Positions 6,746-10,793 of a stretch of 10,793 bases of DNA are shown here, in pieces. Made by a program: the position numbers and the translations under genes. A model generated the notes under the pieces. It did no database searches, was not told the DNA's origin, and saw only the letters and a list, made by a program, of their open reading frames with translations. Location of the stretch: positions 1-10,793 of the forward strand of contig DDWE01000013.1 in NCBI GenBank assembly GCA_002345625.1, given 5' to 3'. Within the stretch, counting starts at the first letter, position 1; the number at the start of each line of letters is the position of its first letter. The DNA is from Desulfuromonadaceae bacterium UBA2294. GTDB taxonomy: Bacteria; Desulfobacterota; Desulfuromonadia; Desulfuromonadales; UBA2294.

Positions 6746-7024
6746 TTAGAAATCGACCCGCGCCCGCAACTCTTTGCCTGTTTTGAAAAACGGCGTCTTT
6801 TTAGCCGGGATACGCACAACCTCGCCACTTTTTGGATTACGTGCTTCGCGTGCGTCACGTTCACGTACGCTGAAAGAGCCAAAACCGCGGATTTCGACGC
6901 GATCACCGCCAACAAGTGCGTCGCCGATGCTGTCAAAAATCGTATTGACGATCAATTCGGCCTCTTTTTTATTCAGGCCCGCGTCGCCATCGGCAAGATG
7001 CTCAACAAGTTCGCTCTTTGTCAT
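6746..7024 (-). CDS. ihfB: integration host factor beta-type / HU-family DNA-bending protein
   Basis: A 92-residue HU/IHF nucleoid protein that binds the minor groove as a dimer and bends DNA. It opens with MTKSELVEHLA, close to IHF-beta rather than HU; EIRGFGSFSVRER (residues 44-56), the intercalating proline in RNPKSG (P64), and IPAKKTPFFKTGKELR (72-87) are all intact. The length fits IHF-beta, which usually has about 94 residues. The start is supported by GGGAGG 8 nt upstream in the 17-nt gap after sppA. IHF-beta next to rpsA is a known arrangement in gammaproteobacteria (rpsA-ihfB); here sppA is between them. Its own partner (IHF-alpha) is not in the window. It could be named himD, or work as a homodimeric HU-like protein; the family is certain, the exact subunit less so. 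Confidence 0.92.
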   Translation of the reverse strand: MTKSELVEHLADGDAGLNKKEAELIVNTIFDSIGDALVGGDRVEIRGFGSFSVRERDAREARNPKSGEVVRIPAKKTPFFKTGKELRARVDF

Positions 7025-7041
7025 GATTACTACCTCCCGAT

Positions 7042-7926
7042 TTATTCATTCCAACGGTACTGCAGACCGGTTGCCGCCTCTTCGCGTAACCCCTTCTGCA
7101 ACTGACTTGAAGTCTCTTCAAGTAAATACTGAATGAATCCCTTCTTGGGTTCCGGCGGATAGACCAGATGCGGTTCATCATCAATTCCGGACAGTTCCGC
7201 TGCAATCGTCACCGCGTCCTGAAAATTCCCCAGATCATCAACCAGTCCAATTGCTTGTGCTTGACGACCGGTAAAAACGCGACCATCGGCCAGCTTGGAT
7301 GTGACATCGATCTCAAGCTTGCGACCTTTAGCGACAGCAGCAACAAATTGTTGATGCACATCGTCGATCAGACCCTGCAGAATAGCGCGATCTTCGTCGG
7401 TCATCGGCCGTACGGATGAGCCGATATCCTTGTGTTTACCGCTGGTAATAACATTGCTTTTCAAACCAATTTTATCCAGAAGATCCTGGTAATTGGTGAA
7501 GTTCATAATGACACCGATACTGCCGGTGATCGTTCCCGGATTAGCGACGATCCGCTGGGCGGGAGCGGCCACATAGTAGCCACCGGAGGCAGCGACTGAG
7601 CCCATCGAAACCACAACCGGCTTTTCAGCCGCCAACCGCTCAATTTCGGTATAAATTTCCTGCGATGGACCAACACCACCTCCGGGCGAATCGACCCGGA
7701 TCACCACCGCAAGAATCGACTGATCACGACGGAAAGCATTAATCTGCTCAACCGGCTCGCGAGAATCGACAATGGGCCCGATCAGCTCAACAACGCCAAT
7801 CTTCTCCCCGAGCTGCATGGAAGTCCCACCACCAAAAAAAGCCGCAAGTCCAAGCAGCAGTAACATGAAGGTGACGACAATGCCGCCTACGACAATCAGG
7901 GGAATCAATATAGGCCGCTTGCTCAT
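7042..7926 (-). CDS. sppA: signal peptide peptidase SppA, short (36-kDa) type
   Basis: A 294-residue membrane-anchored serine protease of family S49 that degrades cleaved signal peptides and possibly other membrane peptides. One N-terminal helix (about residues 5-31) anchors it; the rest should face outwards. The catalytic pair is visible by comparison with Bacillus subtilis SppA: nucleophile S114 in GSVAASGGYY and base K166 in SGKHKDIG. RVDSPGGGVGPSQEI (78-91) and TGSIGV (134-139) are family marks. Its length matches the single-domain octameric SppA rather than the double-length E. coli form. The start MSKRPILIP at 7926 gives a normal anchor; a longer frame begins at 7962 inside the loop of the rpsA terminator and is unlikely. 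No Shine-Dalgarno sequence is seen before 7926, which directly follows the terminator T-tract. ihfB follows 17 nt later. Confidence 0.94.
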   Translation of the reverse strand: MSKRPILIPLIVVGGIVVTFMLLLLGLAAFFGGGTSMQLGEKIGVVELIGPIVDSREPVEQINAFRRDQSILAVVIRVDSPGGGVGPSQEIYTEIERLAAEKPVVVSMGSVAASGGYYVAAPAQRIVANPGTITGSIGVIMNFTNYQDLLDKIGLKSNVITSGKHKDIGSSVRPMTDEDRAILQGLIDDVHQQFVAAVAKGRKLEIDVTSKLADGRVFTGRQAQAIGLVDDLGNFQDAVTIAAELSGIDDEPHLVYPPEPKKGFIQYLLEETSSQLQKGLREEAATGLQYRWNE

Positions 7927-7937
7927 AATCAATACCG

Positions 7938-7979
7938 AAAAAAAGAGAGGCCCCCTGTGCATTGTGTACAGGGGGCCTC
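7938..7979 (-). terminator. strong intrinsic terminator after rpsA
   Basis: A perfect 12-bp GC-rich stem (7947-7958 with 7968-7979) with a 9-nt loop is followed on the minus strand by a short CTCTC segment and seven T (7944 to 7938). It begins 17 nt beyond the rpsA stop. The T-tract ends only 11 nt before the sppA ATG, so rpsA transcripts should mostly stop here and sppA-ihfB would depend on read-through or a promoter that I cannot identify. Confidence 0.92.
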
Positions 7980-7996
7980 CGTTAGGTTAAAGCTAA

Positions 7997-9733
7997 TCAG
8001 TCTTTTTCAGGTGCCGATCCTTTGCCAAGCGCCCCCTGAACCAGAGCACCCAGGTTGGTCGTGGCACTTTGCTGAGCACCCAGGAAGGCATCAACTTCCG
8101 CCTTCTCTTTCTGGTTGGCCAGATGCTTGATCGAAAGAGCAATTTTGCGGTCGACGGTATCAACATTGAGGACAACAGCTTCGAGTTCATCACCAACGTT
8201 GGCGAACTCCTTCGGACTGTCAACTTTCTCTTTGCTGATCTCCGAGACGTGGATCAAGCCCTCGATCCCTTCTTCGATCTCAATGAAGATACCGAAATCG
8301 GTCACCGAAGTCACTTTACCCTTGATGATAGTCCCCGGAGTGTAGCGTTTCGGGATCGCCTGCCAGGGATCTTCCTCCAGCTGCTTGATACCGAGGGAGA
8401 AACGCTCGTTCTCACGGTCAATATTCAACACCGCAGCGCGAACCAGATCACCTTTTTTGTAGATTTCCGAAGGATGCTTGATCCGCTTGGTCCACGACAG
8501 ATCGGAAATGTGAACCAGACCGTCAATACCTTCATCGACACCGACAAAAATGCCGAAGTCGGTGATGTTCTTGACCTGACCTTCAATGATGGTCCCAGCC
8601 GGGAATTTCTCGCCGATGACATCCCATGGGTTCGGCTCAACCTGCTTCAGACCAAGGGAGATGCGACGATTCGGGATGTCGAGGGCCAGAACAACCGACT
8701 CAACTTCATCGCCGACATTGAGCATCTTGTTCGGATGCTTGATCCGCTTGGTCCAGCTCATCTCCGAGACATGGATCAAACCTTCAACACCCTGAGCCAA
8801 CTCAATGAATGCGCCGTAATCGGTCAGGCTGACGACCTTGCCGGAGACACGTGAACCGACCGGGTAGATCGACTCAACATCGAGCCAGGGGTCGGTGGTG
8901 GTCTGCTTCATGCCGAGGGAGACGCGCTCTTTCTCGCGGTCAAACTTAAGAACCTTGACTTGAACCTTGTCGCCGACATTCAGAATATCAGAGGGGTGAT
9001 TGACCCGCCCCCAGGACATATCGGTGATGTGCAGCAGACCGTCAATACCGCCCAGATCGATAAAGGCGCCGTAGTCGGTGAGGTTCTTGACCACACCATC
9101 AACAACCTGATCTTCGGTCAGCGTCTTGAGGGTCTCGCCACGCTGCGACTCGCGGTGCTGCTCAAGCAGAACACGACGGGACAGAACGATATTGCCGCGC
9201 CGCTTGTTGAGCTTGATGATTTTGAACTGGAAGGTCTCGCCGATCAACTTGTCGAGATTACGCACAGGGCGCAAATCGACCTGAGAGCCGGGGAGGAAAG
9301 CATTGACGCCGATATCGACGGTGAGGCCGCCTTTGATCCGCGACACAATGCGTCCTTCGACGATGGCATCCTCTTCCAGAGAATTCCAGACTTTCTGCCG
9401 ATCCGCCTTCTCTTTGGAGAGGCTGATCAGACCGTTTTCGTTCTCGGTGCGCTCAATCAGCACGTCGAACTGGTCGCCCACCTTCAGTACAGCCGGACCA
9501 TTTTCACCGGCAAACTCGCTGATCGGGATGACCCCCTCGGACTTGCCGCCGACGTCAACGACGACCGTATCGCCGTTCACCTGGACAATCGTCCCGAGAA
9601 CCACGTTACCCGACTTCAGTTCCTTGATGCTGTTTTCGAAAAGAGCCTCGAAGCTCTCTTCCATCTCGTCGAATTCCTGTTCGTCGTCGAGAAGCTCGTC
9701 GTCCATGTTGAATTTACCCTTGTTGTCTGCCAT
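7997..9733 (-). CDS. rpsA: 30S ribosomal protein S1
   Basis: A 578-residue S1 protein that brings mRNA to the 30S subunit. Six S1 (OB-fold) domains are seen at about residues 41-106, 124-187, 209-276, 293-363, 380-450 and 467-536. Domains 3-6 carry the RNA-binding pattern TDYGAF or TDFGIF followed by GL(L/I/V)H(I/V)S or the near match GLLHIT; domains 1-2, the ribosome-docking pair, are more divergent, as is usual. An acidic N-terminal tail (residues 10-33, rich in D and E) precedes domain 1, and a short C-terminal tail follows domain 6. Domains 4 and 5 share SWTKRIKHP, also at DNA level. The ATG at 9733 begins MADNKGKF; AGGGGG lies about 13 nt upstream, farther than usual, and M10 is an alternative start. 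It lies between ispH and sppA, with its own candidate promoter and terminator. Confidence 0.97.
   Translation of the reverse strand: MADNKGKFNMDDELLDDEQEFDEMEESFEALFENSIKELKSGNVVLGTIVQVNGDTVVVDVGGKSEGVIPISEFAGENGPAVLKVGDQFDVLIERTENENGLISLSKEKADRQKVWNSLEEDAIVEGRIVSRIKGGLTVDIGVNAFLPGSQVDLRPVRNLDKLIGETFQFKIIKLNKRRGNIVLSRRVLLEQHRESQRGETLKTLTEDQVVDGVVKNLTDYGAFIDLGGIDGLLHITDMSWGRVNHPSDILNVGDKVQVKVLKFDREKERVSLGMKQTTTDPWLDVESIYPVGSRVSGKVVSLTDYGAFIELAQGVEGLIHVSEMSWTKRIKHPNKMLNVGDEVESVVLALDIPNRRISLGLKQVEPNPWDVIGEKFPAGTIIEGQVKNITDFGIFVGVDEGIDGLVHISDLSWTKRIKHPSEIYKKGDLVRAAVLNIDRENERFSLGIKQLEEDPWQAIPKRYTPGTIIKGKVTSVTDFGIFIEIEEGIEGLIHVSEISKEKVDSPKEFANVGDELEAVVLNVDTVDRKIALSIKHLANQKEKAEVDAFLGAQQSATTNLGALVQGALGKGSAPEKD
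8472..8755. repeat. 23-bp exact direct repeat within rpsA (domains 4 and 5)
   Basis: The same 23 bases occur at 8472-8494 and 8733-8755, 261 bp (87 codons) apart, encoding WTKRIKHP at the same place in S1 domains 5 and 4. It reflects tandem S1-domain duplication with strong codon conservation. The same site in domain 3 is diverged. Confidence 0.85.
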
Positions 9734-9761
9734 TTTACGAATGTTACCCCCTAGCGATTTT

Positions 9762-9791
9762 CCTGCACCAAGGCAGGGTGACCGAAGTCAC
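9762..9791 (-). promoter_or_regulatory. two adjacent hairpins in the rpsA leader
   Basis: Read on the minus strand, GTGAC-TTCG-GTCAC (9791 to 9778) is a five-pair hairpin with the very stable UUCG tetraloop closed by C-G. Directly after it, CCTGC-CTTGGT-GCAGG (9777 to 9762) forms a second hairpin. If transcription starts near 9793, the first lies at the extreme 5' end of the mRNA. No T-tract follows, so they are not terminators. A role in mRNA stability or S1 autoregulation is inference. Confidence 0.5.
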
Positions 9792-9799
9792 GGTCAGGG

Positions 9800-9827
9800 A
9801 AGATAGCATAAAGTCTTCAAAAAACAA
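9800..9827 (-). promoter_or_regulatory. candidate extended -10 promoter for rpsA
   Basis: On the minus strand TTGTTT (9827 to 9822), a 16-bp spacer, and TATCTT (9805 to 9800) preceded by TGC gives an extended -10 with a weak -35. It sits just after the ispH stop in an AT-rich patch of the 101-bp ispH-rpsA gap. The start would be near 9793, giving a leader of about 60 nt. Confidence 0.5.
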
Positions 9828-9834
9828 ACTCTTT

Positions 9835-10674
9835 TTATCCACCACATTCCGTCAGCCGATCCACGACCTGCTCGATAATCCAGTGCGGCGTCGACGCCCC
9901 GGCGGTCACGCCGACCGTCTTGACATCAACAAACCATTCCTGAAGGATTTCATCTGTAGTTTCAATGTGATGAGTTCGTGGCTGGATATCACGACAGATA
10001 CTGGCCAGGCGGGTGGTGTTGGCACTGTTATAGCCACCGACAACGAGCATGACCTCCACCGCAGCCGCAATTGCTTTGGCTTCTGCCTGCCGGACATTGG
10101 TGGCATCGCAGATCGTATTAAAAACCCGCAGTTCCTGACAGCGGCCAAGACAGGCGTCGACCACCTGCTTGAAGTTCTCGTAAGACTGGGTCGTTTGCGC
10201 AACGATACCGATCTTTGTCGCTCTTGGCAGTTTTTCCGCGTCATCGCGCCCGGCAACCACGTGCGCCTGACAACCTGCCGCGTAGGAAACGATCCCCTGC
10301 ACTTCCGGATGTTCTGCTTCGCCAACCACAACGACGACATAACCCTCGGAGGCAAGCAAAGCGGCATGATTCTGCGCCTTTTTAACAAACGGGCAGGTCG
10401 CATCGATGATCTCAAGACCACGATTCTGTATCCGGTCCAGATCACCGGCTTCGACTCCGTGTGAACGAATAATCACAGCCGCATCTTCGATGGCATCAAT
10501 ATCGTCGACTACCGTGACCCCTTTGTCGGCCAGACGTTGCACCACCTGAGGGGAGTGGATAATCGGACCGAAGGAACAGATCTGATCCCGATTCTCCGCC
10601 GCAGCAAACGCCATGGTGGTCGCGCGTTTGACGCCAAAACAGAACCCGGCACTTTTCGCCAGAATGATCTTCAT
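9835..10674 (-). CDS. ispH: 4-hydroxy-3-methylbut-2-enyl diphosphate reductase (LytB)
   Basis: IspH carries out the last step of the MEP isoprenoid pathway, reducing HMBPP to IPP and DMAPP with a [4Fe-4S] cluster in the cytoplasm. The three cluster cysteines are present: C12 (GFCFGVKRA), C94 (DATCPFV) and C189 (NTICDAT). Substrate-site residues are also intact: H40, H122 and E124 in EHPEV, T161/T162 (AQTTQS), the YNSANT stretch (215-220), and S261 in AGASTP. At 279 residues it is slightly shorter than many homologues, with a compact C-terminus, but complete. The ATG at 10674 is supported by AAGGG about 5 nt upstream, and cmk ends 16 nt before it, so the two are likely co-transcribed. This shows that the organism makes isoprenoids by the MEP rather than the mevalonate route. 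Confidence 0.97.
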   Translation of the reverse strand: MKIILAKSAGFCFGVKRATTMAFAAAENRDQICSFGPIIHSPQVVQRLADKGVTVVDDIDAIEDAAVIIRSHGVEAGDLDRIQNRGLEIIDATCPFVKKAQNHAALLASEGYVVVVVGEAEHPEVQGIVSYAAGCQAHVVAGRDDAEKLPRATKIGIVAQTTQSYENFKQVVDACLGRCQELRVFNTICDATNVRQAEAKAIAAAVEVMLVVGGYNSANTTRLASICRDIQPRTHHIETTDEILQEWFVDVKTVGVTAGASTPHWIIEQVVDRLTECGG

Positions 10675-10690
10675 ACAACCCTTTTTCGGT

Positions 10691-10793
10691 TCAGGCCAAG
10701 GTGCCCTGCACCCGGTCGACGACAGACAGAATCTGTGCCAGAACCTGCTCGATATTCAGACCCGTCGTGTCGATCTCCAGTGCATCGGCGGGC
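10691..10793 (-). CDS. cmk: cytidylate kinase, C-terminal end only
   Basis: The last 34 codons of a gene that runs off the right edge. The visible tail, PADALEIDTTGLNIEQVLAQ and then ILSVVDRVQGTLA, matches the C-terminus of cytidylate kinase, where the ADAL.IDTT.L.I..V pattern is characteristic. The enzyme phosphorylates CMP and dCMP. No catalytic residues are in view. The assignment is helped by the known neighbourhood cmk-ispH-rpsA. The stop TGA occupies 10691-10693, 16 nt before ispH. Confidence 0.85.
   Translation of the reverse strand, partial: PADALEIDTTGLNIEQVLAQILSVVDRVQGTLA

Noticed and set aside
6361..6936. 191-codon minus-strand frame running through the 6402-6745 gap
   Set aside because: It overlaps the ends of the pseudouridine synthase and ihfB genes in another frame, crosses a terminator and the 6S RNA fold, and its product looks random.
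7042..7962. Longer sppA starting at 7962
   Set aside because: The ATG lies inside the loop of the rpsA terminator and adds residues before a normal membrane anchor that begins at MSKRP.
8069..9754. Two long plus-strand frames (261 and 264 codons) opposite rpsA
   Set aside because: They are antisense to a clear, highly conserved S1 gene, arise from its skewed codon use, and resemble no known protein.
9762..9791. Terminator after ispH
   Set aside because: The hairpins lack a following T-tract on the minus strand, so they are better explained as leader structure of rpsA.

Overview
The window (about 10.8 kb, moderate GC, dense coding) looks like core chromosome from a Gram-negative, probably a member of the Desulfuromonadia (Geobacter/Desulfuromonas/Pelobacter relatives). 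This placement is an inference. It rests on the minus-strand order cmk - ispH - rpsA - sppA - ihfB, a six-domain ribosomal protein S1, Lgt, and a large transporter-phosphatase fusion. No mobile element, CRISPR array, tRNA or rRNA was seen.

Left block, plus strand (start to 4057): a three-gene partner-switching module. The first gene is cut by the window edge. It joins an SLC5/sodium:solute symporter-like membrane domain to a STAC-like linker, a GAF domain and a PP2C/SpoIIE serine phosphatase. It is followed by a STAS anti-anti-sigma-type protein and an RsbW-type HATPase kinase. Together they can make a cycle: the kinase phosphorylates the STAS protein and the membrane phosphatase removes the phosphate, possibly in response to a solute or ion seen by the transporter domain. 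No sigma factor or other final target lies in the window. An extended -10 promoter candidate sits before the STAS gene.

Middle block, minus strand (6401 down to 4041): a tightly overlapping operon encoding an RluA-type pseudouridine synthase, Lgt (prolipoprotein diacylglyceryl transferase) and a HAD-IA phosphatase. Its 3' end overlaps the kinase gene by 17 bp, tail to tail.

Gap 6402-6745: this is not empty. On the plus strand it holds a consensus-like sigma-70 promoter (perfect TTGACA, 17-bp spacer, TAGAGT) and then about 170 nt that fold as 6S RNA (ssrS): a long closing stem, central bubble, small hairpin in the 3' bubble strand and apical hairpin. A bidirectional terminator follows. I see nothing convincing in 6402-6439.

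Right block, minus strand (10793 down to 6746): cmk (3' end only), ispH, rpsA, sppA and ihfB. rpsA has a candidate extended -10 promoter, a leader with two adjacent hairpins (one with a UUCG tetraloop), and a strong intrinsic terminator placed just before sppA. ihfB ends at the terminator shared with the 6S RNA gene.

The items most worth following are the transporter-GAF-PP2C partner-switching module and the apparently unannotated 6S RNA gene.
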